Source of the DNA: Paenibacillus spongiae
GTDB taxonomy: Bacteria; Bacillota; Bacilli; Paenibacillales; Paenibacillaceae
Assembly: GCF_024734895.1 (NCBI RefSeq)
Contig: NZ_CP091430.1
Location: 2,312,501-2,376,500, forward strand
Direction of reading: 5' to 3'
DNA length: 64,000 nucleotides
The first letter of the stretch is position 1, and each line of letters begins with the position of its first letter. A model generated the notes under the pieces. The model did no database searches, was not told where the DNA came from, and saw only the letters and a program-made list of their open reading frames with translations. Below, piece after piece: positions 41,980 through 51,169 of the stretch. A program made the position numbers and the translations under genes.

Positions 41980-44900
41980 ATGCAAGGATTTACGAAGTGG
42001 GCGTTCAATAACAAAGCCGCGATGAAAATCGTCGTGCTAATGGCGCTGGTTATGGGGGTGATCAGCTATTGGAAGCTGCCGATGGAATTTCTGCCGGAGG
42101 CGGACAATCCGATGGTAACGGTCGCGGCAATCGGGCCGGGTTACGATGCCAAATCGATGGAAACGCAGGTCACCGCCAAGCTTGAGGATGCGCTGCAGTT
42201 TACGAAGGGGAAGAGCGGCATGTTCTCCACCTCGGGCAACGGTTACACGCAAATTAATATGACGTTCGAATCCGGCACGAATATGAAAGACGCGAAGACG
42301 GAAGTCGAACGCTCCGTAAGCGCTGTTCAGCTGCCGGAAACGGTGTCTAAGCCGTTCGTCGTCCAGCTGAATACATCGATGATTCCGATCTCTTGGGTAA
42401 CGATCGGCTTCGGCGACAGTATGAGCGAGGCGCAGCGCGAGCAAGCCGAGAAAGAGATCATCAACGAATTCAAGCAAATCGACGGCGCCGGCGAAGTTAC
42501 GCTGTCAGGCAAGTCGACGCCGAACATTTCCGTTATTCCGAATACTGCCAAGCTTGCGGAGAAGGGCATTCCTTTCCAAGCGCTTATGGGCGTGCTGCAG
42601 GGACGCGGAACGACTTCGTCCGTAGGAGAGAAGACGATTGACGGCGCATCGGGAAATATCAACGTACGATCGGATATTAACGATATCGAGACGCTGCGCA
42701 AGCTGCCTGTCCTGCCGGGCGTCACACTGGGCGACGTTGCCGAGGTGAAGCTGGATAAGCAGCAGGAAAGCATCAGCAGCATCGATGGAAGCGATGTGCT
42801 CATGCTGACCATTTCCAAGTCCGGGAACGCGAATGCGGTATCCGTCGGCAAGCATGTCGAAGAGACGGTTGATCGCTTGAACAAGGACATGACGTCCATT
42901 CAGGCCAAGGTGCTGCTCAGCACGTCCGAGCAGGTCGTCAGCTCGGTCAATTCCATGCTGAAGGAAGTTCTGATGGGCGCCCTGTTCGCGACGATTGTCA
43001 TTCTGCTCTTCATGCGCAATTTGAGAGCGACGATCATTACGATCGTATCGATTCCGCTCTCGCTCGGCATAACGCTTTACCTGCTGGATCTGTCGGGCGT
43101 AACGTTGAACGTCATTACGCTTGGCGGCGTCGCCGTTGCGGTCGGCCGACTGGTCGACGACAGCATCGTCGTCATCGAGAATATCTACCGCCGTCTGCAG
43201 AAGGAGCCGTTCTCGACCCAGCTGATCATCGATTCGACCAAAGAAGTGGCGACGGCAATTACGTCTTCGACGCTCGTAACGGTAGCCGTCTTCCTGCCAA
43301 TGGGGCTGCTGCGCGGTTCGCTTCAGGATTTCCTGCTGCCGTTCGCCTTAACCGTATCGTATTCGCTGCTGGCTTCGCTGATTGTCGCTTTGACGGTCGT
43401 GCCGCTGCTTAGCGCGGTTCTTCTTCGCGGGACGAAGATGGTCGAGCATGAAGGCTCCAAGCGCTTCTCCGGCTTCCTGTCCTGGAATCTGAAGCATAAA
43501 TGGGTGCCGCTGCTCATTTCGGCCGTGCTGTTTGTAGGTTCGATTGGCGCTTACGCTGTCATGCCAAAGGCGGCGCTGGACAGCTCCAGTGCATCTACCG
43601 TGAACGTCACGCTGGAATATCCAAGCGAGACGCCGCATGAAGAAGTTATCGCGGCCGGGCGGAGCCTGGAGAAGTTTTTGAACGAACGAAGCGATATCGA
43701 CTGGGTGCTGATGATGAACGGCAATAATGCCGACAGCGCCAAGTACGGCGAGGTTTCCTCCCCGACGCTGGTCACGTATATGGTCGACATGAAGGAAGGG
43801 GCGGACGCCGAGAAGCTGATCGAAGCGGTCAAGGCGCAGCGTCCGACCTATAAGGAAGCGGAATTGAACGCGGATGCGGCCGATATGATGACGGGCGGCG
43901 GCTCCTCGCAAATTACGATCGATGTGACGGGCGACGATCCGGAGGAGATCGCCAAGGGCGCCGATCAAGTCATGGCGGCCATCAAGCCGATCAAAGATGT
44001 CATGAAGGTCAAATCGAATCAGGAGCAGAAGAAATCCGTCTATACGTTCGAGCTTGATCCGGTCAAAGCGAAAGGACAGGAAGTGGCCATGCAGCTGCAG
44101 GGCCTGCTTAATCCGGTGCCGATCGGTTCCATCAAGGTAGAGGACAGAGAGACAGCGGTTATGTTGCAGCCGTCTGTCAATCCGAAGACGGAGTCCGACC
44201 TGAACAATTTGACGATCATGACCGACAATGGTCCTGTACCTGTATCATCGGTGGCGAAGCTCGTCAAGAGCGAGGAGTCCAGCGTGTTCTATCACAAGGA
44301 CGGCAAGCTGTACGTCCGCGTTACGGCCGACGCAGAGCCTTCGCAGCTGTCGGTTGTCGGCAGTGAAATTACGAAGAAAGTTAACGGTCTGAAAGCGCCG
44401 GAAGGCGTCGAGTTCGTCATCGGCGGGGCGTCTGCGGATCAATCCAGCGATTTTGCCGATCTTGGATTAACGGCATTGATCTCCATCGGGATCGTATACC
44501 TCATCATGGTCATTACGTTCAAGACCATCCGCGCTCCGCTGGCGATCATGTTCTCGCTGCCGCTTGCGGCAATCGGAGCCATCGGAGGTCTGATCGTTAC
44601 GGGGATATCGCCTGACTTCACGGCCATGTTCGGGGCGCTTATGCTCATTGGAATTGTCGTCACGAACGCGATCGTGCTGATCGACCGGGTGAAGCAGAAC
44701 GAGCAGCGGATGCCGATCCGCGAAGCGCTCATCGAAGCGGCATCCACCCGGATGCGCCCGATTCTGATGACGGCGATCGCAACCATCTGCGCCATGCTCC
44801 CGCTCGTGTTCGGCACATCGGAGAGCGGAAGCATCGTCTCGCAAAGTCTGGCCATCGTCGTCATCGGCGGCCTTGCCATCGCGACCTTGCTGACGCTGAT

Positions 44901-44985
44901 CATTATTCCGTGCATCTATGAGCTGTTCTTCTTCCGTAAATCTAAGAAGCAGCGCATTGAAGGGAAGTTTGAACAAGCGGCGTAA
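41980..44985 (+). CDS. RND family efflux pump (SwrC/AcrB type)
   Basis: 1001 residues with 12 predicted membrane segments in two repeats, each with a large external domain. The N-terminal FNNKAAMKIVVLMALVMG helix, the GVAVAVGRLVDDSIVVIENI helix 4 with the paired aspartates needed for proton relay, the SLPLAAIGAIGGLIVTG helix and the C-terminal GTSESGSIVSQSLAIVVIGGL segment are hallmarks of HAE-RND pumps. In Gram-positives SwrC-like members export surfactins and similar lipids or drugs without an outer membrane channel. GAAGGGAGAAAAG precedes the ATG. No adaptor gene is adjacent. Confidence 0.93.
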   Translation: MQGFTKWAFNNKAAMKIVVLMALVMGVISYWKLPMEFLPEADNPMVTVAAIGPGYDAKSMETQVTAKLEDALQFTKGKSGMFSTSGNGYTQINMTFESGTNMKDAKTEVERSVSAVQLPETVSKPFVVQLNTSMIPISWVTIGFGDSMSEAQREQAEKEIINEFKQIDGAGEVTLSGKSTPNISVIPNTAKLAEKGIPFQALMGVLQGRGTTSSVGEKTIDGASGNINVRSDINDIETLRKLPVLPGVTLGDVAEVKLDKQQESISSIDGSDVLMLTISKSGNANAVSVGKHVEETVDRLNKDMTSIQAKVLLSTSEQVVSSVNSMLKEVLMGALFATIVILLFMRNLRATIITIVSIPLSLGITLYLLDLSGVTLNVITLGGVAVAVGRLVDDSIVVIENIYRRLQKEPFSTQLIIDSTKEVATAITSSTLVTVAVFLPMGLLRGSLQDFLLPFALTVSYSLLASLIVALTVVPLLSAVLLRGTKMVEHEGSKRFSGFLSWNLKHKWVPLLISAVLFVGSIGAYAVMPKAALDSSSASTVNVTLEYPSETPHEEVIAAGRSLEKFLNERSDIDWVLMMNGNNADSAKYGEVSSPTLVTYMVDMKEGADAEKLIEAVKAQRPTYKEAELNADAADMMTGGGSSQITIDVTGDDPEEIAKGADQVMAAIKPIKDVMKVKSNQEQKKSVYTFELDPVKAKGQEVAMQLQGLLNPVPIGSIKVEDRETAVMLQPSVNPKTESDLNNLTIMTDNGPVPVSSVAKLVKSEESSVFYHKDGKLYVRVTADAEPSQLSVVGSEITKKVNGLKAPEGVEFVIGGASADQSSDFADLGLTALISIGIVYLIMVITFKTIRAPLAIMFSLPLAAIGAIGGLIVTGISPDFTAMFGALMLIGIVVTNAIVLIDRVKQNEQRMPIREALIEAASTRMRPILMTAIATICAMLPLVFGTSESGSIVSQSLAIVVIGGLAIATLLTLIIIPCIYELFFFRKSKKQRIEGKFEQAA

Positions 44986-45022
44986 TAGATTCGTTTCAGC
45001 GGCAGTATTGATACGTTAAACA

Positions 45023-45060
45023 ACAAGCACCGCCTCCGGTACAAAGGAGACGGTGCTTGT
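45023..45060. terminator. Terminator after the RND pump
   Basis: ACAAGCACCG with CCTCC inside pairs with GGAG and CGGTGCTTGT; TTTGTATG follows. Probably shared with the convergent DUF1054 gene. Confidence 0.85.
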
Positions 45061-45096
45061 TTGTATGCTAGCATTCGCTGCAGGCAAGAGCAGCAC

Positions 45097-45768
45097 TTAG
45101 AATGCCATCTTGTATAGCGGGAGAACCGTGCGGAAGGTTTCTTCGGCCTTGGTGACGAAGGCTTCGCCGTCCAGGAGAAGCGGATCATTCCGGTCGATAT
45201 TAATGCCGCATAGCGCTTCGGACGCTTTGACCGTCTTGAGCCGTTCCAGCAGCTTGCGCAATCCTTGCTCGCCGAGCTCGCCCTGCCGATCGCCGCCTGG
45301 GACCATATGATTGCCGGACCAGATGTAGTGGGCTGGAATATGCTTGGCAATGTCATCCAGCTGATGAAGCGCATGCTCCGCGAACACGGATTTATTCGTC
45401 GACTCATAAATAATCGCGAACTGGATGAATACATGGGAGCCGAACAAACCGATCTGAAAATGGGGATGCGCTTTATATCCGCGTTTATTCGGCGCGAAGG
45501 CAACCCATGTATCCACCGGCGGATTGATCGTTCTGCGCGCATGCTTGGCGACATGGGGATAGATGGTCTCTCCGCACAGTCCGCTCAGCATGGGGGAGAG
45601 GCGTTCGCCTAATTCATTCAGTTTTGGCCGGATGCGGTCAATCAGCTGTGTCATTCTCGGCTCCAGCCCGGGAACGGCGAAGACGTCGAAATCTTCTTGC
45701 GTAAAACCGGGGAATGCCCGTGTAGAGACGGGGTGTGGTTGCTGTGTATGTAGGGTTGTCATCATCAT
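45097..45768 (-). CDS. DUF1054 family protein (YktB-like)
   Basis: 223 residues, soluble. Characteristic segments of DUF1054: FPGFTQEDFDVFAVPGLEPRM, HVAKHARRTINPPVDTWVAF, KAHPHFQIGLFGSHVF and YIWSGNHMVPGG. No function is established, though the fold is conserved across Bacilli. The start (a run of three ATG codons) lies behind AGAGAGGAACGA. It is co-oriented with the PCYCGC gene upstream and separated from it by 33 bases, so the two may be one transcript. Confidence 0.88.
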   Translation of the reverse strand: MMMTTLHTQQPHPVSTRAFPGFTQEDFDVFAVPGLEPRMTQLIDRIRPKLNELGERLSPMLSGLCGETIYPHVAKHARRTINPPVDTWVAFAPNKRGYKAHPHFQIGLFGSHVFIQFAIIYESTNKSVFAEHALHQLDDIAKHIPAHYIWSGNHMVPGGDRQGELGEQGLRKLLERLKTVKASEALCGINIDRNDPLLLDGEAFVTKAEETFRTVLPLYKMAF

Positions 45769-45801
45769 TCGTTCCTCTCTGTGGGCGCGGCGTCCAAACG
45801 A

Positions 45802-46356
45802 TTACGATTCAGGCATCGGCGTATCGGTCGGCGCAGCTGCCCGTCCGTCATAGCGGGTATGAATGGCGTCGCGAATGTCCTTGATGCTCTTGCCTTCTTC
45901 GTGCATGGCGGCAGAGATGATGGCCGTCTCCATGCATACGCCGCAGCGGGTGCCGTGATCGTCCCATACGACGCTGCCGTCTTCCTTCGTTTCGTTAATG
46001 AAGCACTGCAGGTTGCTGCGATGACCGGCGGATTCCCCGCAGCCGCAGTAGCATGGAATGCTTTTCAGCAGATCCCGGTTCGCTGCAGCTGTCTTGTAGG
46101 AGACGACAATCATCTCGGAAGCTCCGTCCAGAAAGGCAGGCAGCGTCTCCCCATTGCCGGTTGTCTGCTGCATATCGCCGTTGGGCAGATGCACGGCATC
46201 AGCAGTCTGACCGGCTGAATGCTGCTGAGCGTTCGCCTCCTTCGAGGATGGAGACTCGCTGTTTCCGGAGCAGCCGCTCATTACCGCAGCAAGTGCAACC
46301 GCACATGCGGCGAGAATCGGCCCTCTGCGAAGAATATACGAGAAGCTTTTATTCAT
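45802..46356 (-). CDS. Lipoprotein with PCYCGC motif
   Basis: 184 residues. Signal sequence with lipobox MSGC (C29), then a Ser/Gln/Asn-rich spacer to about residue 70. The conserved part has PCYCGCG at 101-107, a further C118 (LQCF), and CGVC at 138-141 in WDDHGTRCGVCMET. This is the PCYCGC domain of unknown function found in Bacilli lipoproteins; the cysteine count suggests metal or heme binding or a redox role outside the membrane. AAAGGAGAGCG stands just before the ATG at 46356; a start 21 bases upstream would put the ribosome binding site inside the gene. Confidence 0.85.
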   Translation of the reverse strand: MNKSFSYILRRGPILAACAVALAAVMSGCSGNSESPSSKEANAQQHSAGQTADAVHLPNGDMQQTTGNGETLPAFLDGASEMIVVSYKTAAANRDLLKSIPCYCGCGESAGHRSNLQCFINETKEDGSVVWDDHGTRCGVCMETAIISAAMHEEGKSIKDIRDAIHTRYDGRAAAPTDTPMPES

Positions 46357-46520
46357 ATTTCGCTCTCCTTTGTTCATAAAGATGTCGGTTGCATTCCGCC
46401 TCGCGATCGTTTACAGTCTAGTCTAGTCGAACGATATCGGTTTGTCGAGGCGTTGGGCGCAAGTACGCTTTACACTGATTATAGTTCATTCACGGAAATG
46501 TGTTTGGGAGGTTTGTGACA

Positions 46521-46742
46521 ATGTATTGGCAGCAAATATGGTTTGTCTTGAATATGATCTTCGTGGCGCTGCTCATCATGTTTATGTTTAACCACCGCTC
46601 GGTCACGATGGCGCGTCAGGAACAGGATGTGCAGCGGCTTCGCTCGGCGACCCGGATGCGGGGGATCGTCGGCATTCTCACGATCGTCGCTTTCATTGCC
46701 ATGATTACAAGCTTCTTGATCAATATGCGTGTAAACGGCTGA
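46521..46742 (+). CDS. Small membrane protein with two helices, 73 aa
   Basis: MYWQQIWFVLNMIFVALLIMFMF gives one membrane helix, a basic/acidic amphipathic middle follows (ARQEQDVQRLRSATRMR), and a second helix (GIVGILTIVAFIAMITSFLI) ends the protein. GGGAGG stands nine bases upstream of the ATG at 46521. The family is not recognised; similar small two-helix proteins are common and poorly studied. A longer reading to 46500 without its own ribosome binding site is rejected. Confidence 0.7.
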   Translation: MYWQQIWFVLNMIFVALLIMFMFNHRSVTMARQEQDVQRLRSATRMRGIVGILTIVAFIAMITSFLINMRVNG

Positions 46743-46824
46743 AGGCGGCTGCCGGATTAGCAGGCGAAAAGCATACGGCGGCGCAGTATTTACTGCAGCT
46801 TACAGATGCCCTGAATGAAGCAGG

Positions 46825-46856
46825 CACAAGCATCCGTTAATAACGGAAGCTTTGTG
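46825..46856 (+). terminator. Weak terminator/hairpin after the small membrane protein
   Basis: CACAAGC-TCCGTTA pairs with TAACGGA-GCTTTGTG; a modestly T-rich TCTATTTCTT follows. Confidence 0.55.
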
Positions 46857-46975
46857 TCTATTTCTTGTCGCTTTGGCGAAAAACCGCAACTTTTAAGGGT
46901 GGTGCAGCGTTTAACAATGGTGTATGACAGACAGCACCAGGAGATGCTGTTTAGACGCAGAAAAGGAGACGGAGC

Positions 46976-48979
46976 ATGAAATCATTGAAATGGTTATTAG
47001 TGTTATCGCTATTTTTTGTGCCGGTGAGCGGCGCACTCTCCGATACGGCCTCCGCCGAAGGAGCAGCTGCCAATCAACTGACTGTGCAGCTTGACAGCAA
47101 GACGATGATTCATAACGGAAATTCGTATTTATCCGTTCAGCCGTTGACGCTGAAGAACGGATCGACGTTCATCGCGTTCCGGTCCGTTGCGGATCGTTTC
47201 GGTTATAAAATTTCCTATGACGCGAAGACGAAAGAATCCGTTGCAACGAGCAGCGCGGAGGAGATCCGCTTGAAACCGGGCAGCTTGATCATCAAGCGGG
47301 GCAAGGAGGTGCTTAAAGCGCCTGTAGCTCCTTTCGCGATGAACGGCTCGCTGATGGTGCCGCTGCGTACCTGGTCGATCGCGACGGACAGCAAGCTGAC
47401 GCTATCCGGCAAGACCATGACGCTGACATGGAGCAACCTGCCTACGGCAACCTTCGCGGTATCACCGGAAAAAATTTATGCCGGCGAGACCGTGGTTACC
47501 TATATCGACCGTGCGACGAGCCCGACCGGCCAGCCATTCGTCGACGAGCGTTGGGACGGGAAGATGGATGTGTTCCCGGAGCCCGGCTCCTATACGGTTA
47601 CCAGACAAGTCCAGGATGCATCGGGCGAATGGAGCGAGCCGTATTCCGTAACGGTGGAAGTACTCGCGCCTAATATGCCGCCGGTTGCGGACTTTAAGAC
47701 CGAGAAGGAGCAGTACCGGATCGGTGAAGAAGTCCTCTTCACGGATCTGAGCTATGACGACGAGAATGCGATCGTCAAACGTACATGGTCAGCAGAACAG
47801 ATCGTAAACGGCGTTGTCATCAAGACATGGAAGAACCAACCGAAGGTATTCTTCGAAGCGGGAGACTATCAAGTGACGCTCGAAGTGCAGGACGCCCATG
47901 GGCTGACGCACATGGTGACCAAGACGGTTACCGTCACGAGTGAAGTGCTGTATACGGAGGATCAATATAACCGGCTGTTCACGAAAGTCGGCGACAAGTT
48001 TACGATCAACGGGGCATCTGTCCTCGATATTCCAGCCGTCCCCTATAAGCTTCAATCCGACATGGCACAGTTTGTGAGGAGCAACAGCCCGGAGATCTTC
48101 ATCAACGAAGGGATCGCTTACGAAGATCAGCTGACGGGACCGATCCGGTTTCTGTACCACAATTTCAACTCGATCGGATACCCGGTCAAGATGTACCTGA
48201 TTGCGACGAATAACAGCAACACGACAGTCAACGTCAATACGAGCTCGTTCGGCATCGGCGGACCGGATCCATTCGTGGAGAATACCGGCAAGCTGTCTAC
48301 CGTCCGGTACTTGAAGTCATTGGCGGAGAATCCGACGCCGAAGTGGACCGCGATCAAACCGGGCCAGTCGGTTAATCTGATGCCTGAGCTCTCCAAGTTT
48401 CCGATCAAGCCGAATCAAGTGATCTCCGCTTACGGGGATGTCTATGCCGAGCAGGAGCTGCAGTTCAGAGTCGTGGTCGTAGCTGAAGGCAAAGATCCGA
48501 TTAAGGAACTGCCTTCGCTCTCCATTATGGACCGTTACGACATTCACGTAAGGGGTACGTTCAACAGCGCGAACCGGTCGATGGAAATTAACGAACCGCT
48601 TGGTTACGAAGACAAGCGCATCGTGCTGGGCGACACGAAATTGGATTCCTACCTCGTCGGCTACGATGCCACGAGCGGCAAGAACGAAATCAATGTCGGC
48701 AACTTTGGCGTCGTCTACACGATGAAGCTGAATCACGTGGCGCCGAATACGCTCATCACAGTAAACCCGCGGGGCGGTCATTATACAGGGGCGTTCCTAG
48801 TCAATGGCGAGCTGGTGACCGTAACGAATAACAGCATTCTGCAGGATAATACGCAAGCGGGCGTGCTCTACCGGACCGGCGATACGGAAGAATCGGTCGA
48901 GATCGTCTTTACGCCCGCATCGGGCAGCAACCTGCCGATTGCGATGCTGTTCCAGCAGATGCCACCGCTCAAATACTAA
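46976..48979 (+). CDS. Secreted stalk-domain protein with PKD-like repeats
   Basis: 667 residues. Signal peptide to about residue 27 (ADTASAE end), then a copper-amine-oxidase-N-like stalk domain (about 30-150: MIHNGNSYLSVQPLTLKNGS, IAFRSVADRFGYKISYD, MVPLRTWSIA). Two PKD/Ig-like domains follow (about 155-230 and 232-318: PPVADFKTEKEQYRIGEEVLFTD and YQVTLEVQDAHGLTHMVTKTV). The C-terminal ~350 residues form a beta-rich region of no known family. Likely a cell-surface structural or adhesion protein. AAAAGGAGACGGAGC precedes the ATG. Confidence 0.82.
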   Translation: MKSLKWLLVLSLFFVPVSGALSDTASAEGAAANQLTVQLDSKTMIHNGNSYLSVQPLTLKNGSTFIAFRSVADRFGYKISYDAKTKESVATSSAEEIRLKPGSLIIKRGKEVLKAPVAPFAMNGSLMVPLRTWSIATDSKLTLSGKTMTLTWSNLPTATFAVSPEKIYAGETVVTYIDRATSPTGQPFVDERWDGKMDVFPEPGSYTVTRQVQDASGEWSEPYSVTVEVLAPNMPPVADFKTEKEQYRIGEEVLFTDLSYDDENAIVKRTWSAEQIVNGVVIKTWKNQPKVFFEAGDYQVTLEVQDAHGLTHMVTKTVTVTSEVLYTEDQYNRLFTKVGDKFTINGASVLDIPAVPYKLQSDMAQFVRSNSPEIFINEGIAYEDQLTGPIRFLYHNFNSIGYPVKMYLIATNNSNTTVNVNTSSFGIGGPDPFVENTGKLSTVRYLKSLAENPTPKWTAIKPGQSVNLMPELSKFPIKPNQVISAYGDVYAEQELQFRVVVVAEGKDPIKELPSLSIMDRYDIHVRGTFNSANRSMEINEPLGYEDKRIVLGDTKLDSYLVGYDATSGKNEINVGNFGVVYTMKLNHVAPNTLITVNPRGGHYTGAFLVNGELVTVTNNSILQDNTQAGVLYRTGDTEESVEIVFTPASGSNLPIAMLFQQMPPLKY

Positions 48980-49001
48980 TTGAAGCATTGAACGTATGTT
49001 A

Positions 49002-49051
49002 AAAAAGGCTTCCTGCATCAGCGACTTGAGTCGCCGGCAGGAAGCCTTTTT
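49002..49051. terminator. Bidirectional terminator (stalk/PKD gene and Gfo/Idh operon)
   Basis: AAAAAGGCTTCCTGC pairs with GGCAGGAAGCCTTTTT around an inner GCGACT/AGTCGC stem; T runs flank both arms. Confidence 0.92.
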
Positions 49052-49080
49052 CTATAGCTATAAGTATCTAACCGGTTGCT

Positions 49081-50160
49081 TTATGGAAGCTCGATCGCCA
49101 CTTCGCGCTTGCTTTCGGCAGAACGGAGCACGCCGTCGATAATGGCCTGCTGGATCAGAATTTGATCGCCTGGGATCGGTGCCGGACGGTCTTCGCGAAC
49201 GGCTTCAACGAAATCGCGCACCTTCTCGAAGAAGAGATCCTTCTGATGCTCGATGACCGGTACTGGCGTCGACGTCTGCTGTCCCATGAAATCATGGAAG
49301 AGCGTCATGTTGCCGACTTTGCCGTCCCATACGCCGGACCAGTTGCCCGTGCCGTGCGGATTGACCTTCAAGCCGCCTTCGCTGCCGAGGAACATCGTCG
49401 AGCCAAGGGAATCCATATGCATCGCCCATGAGATTTTGAACTGAAGCACCAGATCGCCTTCGAAGCGCACTAGCGCTACGCCGAAATCTTCCACCTCGAA
49501 CTGACTGGCTTGCGGGTGGTAAAGCGGATTCGTGCCAAAATAGTTCGAAGTATAGGCCGATACCGTAAGCGGTTTCGGATATCCCATTGCGTTCAAAGCC
49601 ATGTCCAGCGAATAACAGCCGATGTCGGCCATTGCTCCGGCTCCCGCCAGCTCCTTGCGGATGAATGTGCCGCCAGGCATGCCTCTGCGGCGGCCGCCGC
49701 CGGTTTCCACATAATACACCTTGCCGAGCTTGCCGGACTGTACAATGTCTTGGACGAGCTTCATGTTGGGGTCGTAACGCGGCTGAAAGCCGATCGTCAG
49801 CATCTTGCCGGACTCGCGCTGCGTTTCCACCATGTCGATAGCCTCGGCCAACGTAACGGACATCGGCTTCTCCAGCAGGACGTTCTTGCCAGCGCGAAGC
49901 GCGTCGACCGTCGTCTGATGGTGAGAGACGTTAGGCGTACAGATGCTGACGCCGTCAAGATCCAGCTCGAGCAGCTTGCGGTGATCCTCGAAAGGCTGTG
50001 CGCCGCCCAATCCTTGCGCCTCCACGAATTGTTTCGCCTTGCCGGGCACAACGTCCGCAACGCCTACAATTTCCACATCGGCCAGCTTCTTATATTGATT
50101 GATATGAGCATGTGCAATGCCGCCGCTTCCAATAATACCGATTCGCATGGTTTTAGTCAT
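49081..50160 (-). CDS. Gfo/Idh/MocA family oxidoreductase
   Basis: 359 residues. Rossmann N-terminal IGIIGSGGIAHAHINQYKKL, the catalytic-type EKPMSVTLAEA (K in the EKP motif) and the second-domain GCYSLDMALNAMG segment define the family, which oxidises or reduces sugars and inositols with NAD(P). The substrate is not evident. The start is four bases after the AraC-type gene's stop, so it is the last gene of a three-gene operon on this strand. Confidence 0.9.
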   Translation of the reverse strand: MTKTMRIGIIGSGGIAHAHINQYKKLADVEIVGVADVVPGKAKQFVEAQGLGGAQPFEDHRKLLELDLDGVSICTPNVSHHQTTVDALRAGKNVLLEKPMSVTLAEAIDMVETQRESGKMLTIGFQPRYDPNMKLVQDIVQSGKLGKVYYVETGGGRRRGMPGGTFIRKELAGAGAMADIGCYSLDMALNAMGYPKPLTVSAYTSNYFGTNPLYHPQASQFEVEDFGVALVRFEGDLVLQFKISWAMHMDSLGSTMFLGSEGGLKVNPHGTGNWSGVWDGKVGNMTLFHDFMGQQTSTPVPVIEHQKDLFFEKVRDFVEAVREDRPAPIPGDQILIQQAIIDGVLRSAESKREVAIELP

Positions 50161-50163
50161 CTC

Positions 50164-51141
50164 TTATCGATCTCCTTTAGGATCAGATTTAGGATCAGAT
50201 GTTGACGCTAACGTACCGCCTGAATGACGCTCTTTGTACTGCTTCGGCGTCATGCCGAAGCGTTTCTTGAAGACGTAATAAAGGTAATTGCCGCTCGCAA
50301 ATCCGTGTTCCAGCGCGATCTGCTCGATCGGTCCCCGACCTTCCACGATCGCATTGCATATTTGGTTTAACCGGTAATTCTCCAAATAGGTGCTGAACGA
50401 TTCTGCGCCTTGCTCGCGAAAGATGCGCTGCAGCTGCCTGCCGCTGATCGGAATCCGCTCGGCGACTTCTTTCAGAGACAATGCAGATGCGTAGTTGTCA
50501 TGAATGAACTGTGTCGCCATCTGAAAACGGTGCTCATTGATATTGCGCCCTGGCGGCTCATAGGTAACGCCGGGAAGCAAGGACATGCGGGAAGCGCGCA
50601 GCAATATTTGTATGATGGCTTGCTTGATGGTCGAATAGGCGCCAGGCTGTCCGTCATGCCATGCACGGTAGGCGGTTAAGAACCAGGCCATTGCGTTGTA
50701 CTGATCAGCCAAGGGCCGAAGGGGGAGCGCATCGAGCGCCTGAATGCACGCTTTCGCTTCCCTTTCTTCCCAGGACTCGCCCCAAGCCTCGGAATCGTCC
50801 TTGTCCAGGGGCGTAATCACGATGTGAAGGCACAGCTCGTCCATCGGATCTTTGGTGTCCGCTTCCTGCTGATGCAGAATTCCGGGGCCGGTCAAATAAA
50901 ACTGGCCTTCATGTACCGGATATTCGCCTTGTTCGAAGCTGATCGTGCCTTTGCCGCGCGGAATAAAATGAAACTCGTATTCCGAATGTTTATGGAACCG
51001 GATTATTTTGCCTGGCGGAAAGGACGTCAGGTGGCAGCGAAGCACGCGAAATCCGTAGCTGCCCCAGCGAAAGCGGATGTCGAGACGGTCGATAGCATCC
51101 GGTTTCTCGGTCATAAGCGCGTAAGCAAACGGTTTACCCAT
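50164..51141 (-). CDS. AraC family transcriptional regulator
   Basis: 325 residues. An N-terminal cupin-like effector domain (FPPGKIIRFHKHSEYEFHFIPRGKG-like metal-binding histidine pattern, residues ~40-110) is followed by a linker and a C-terminal AraC DNA-binding domain with two helix-turn-helix motifs (SLKEVAERIPISGRQLQRIFRE and HGFASGNYLYYVFKKRFGMTPKQYK). The tail carries short repeats (SDPKSDPKGD) encoded by AGGATCAGATTT-type duplication. It lies between two Gfo/Idh genes and probably activates this operon in response to a sugar-like ligand. Confidence 0.9.
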   Translation of the reverse strand: MGKPFAYALMTEKPDAIDRLDIRFRWGSYGFRVLRCHLTSFPPGKIIRFHKHSEYEFHFIPRGKGTISFEQGEYPVHEGQFYLTGPGILHQQEADTKDPMDELCLHIVITPLDKDDSEAWGESWEEREAKACIQALDALPLRPLADQYNAMAWFLTAYRAWHDGQPGAYSTIKQAIIQILLRASRMSLLPGVTYEPPGRNINEHRFQMATQFIHDNYASALSLKEVAERIPISGRQLQRIFREQGAESFSTYLENYRLNQICNAIVEGRGPIEQIALEHGFASGNYLYYVFKKRFGMTPKQYKERHSGGTLASTSDPKSDPKGDR

Positions 51142-51169
51142 AATGTTTCGATCCTTCCTGCCGGCGGAA

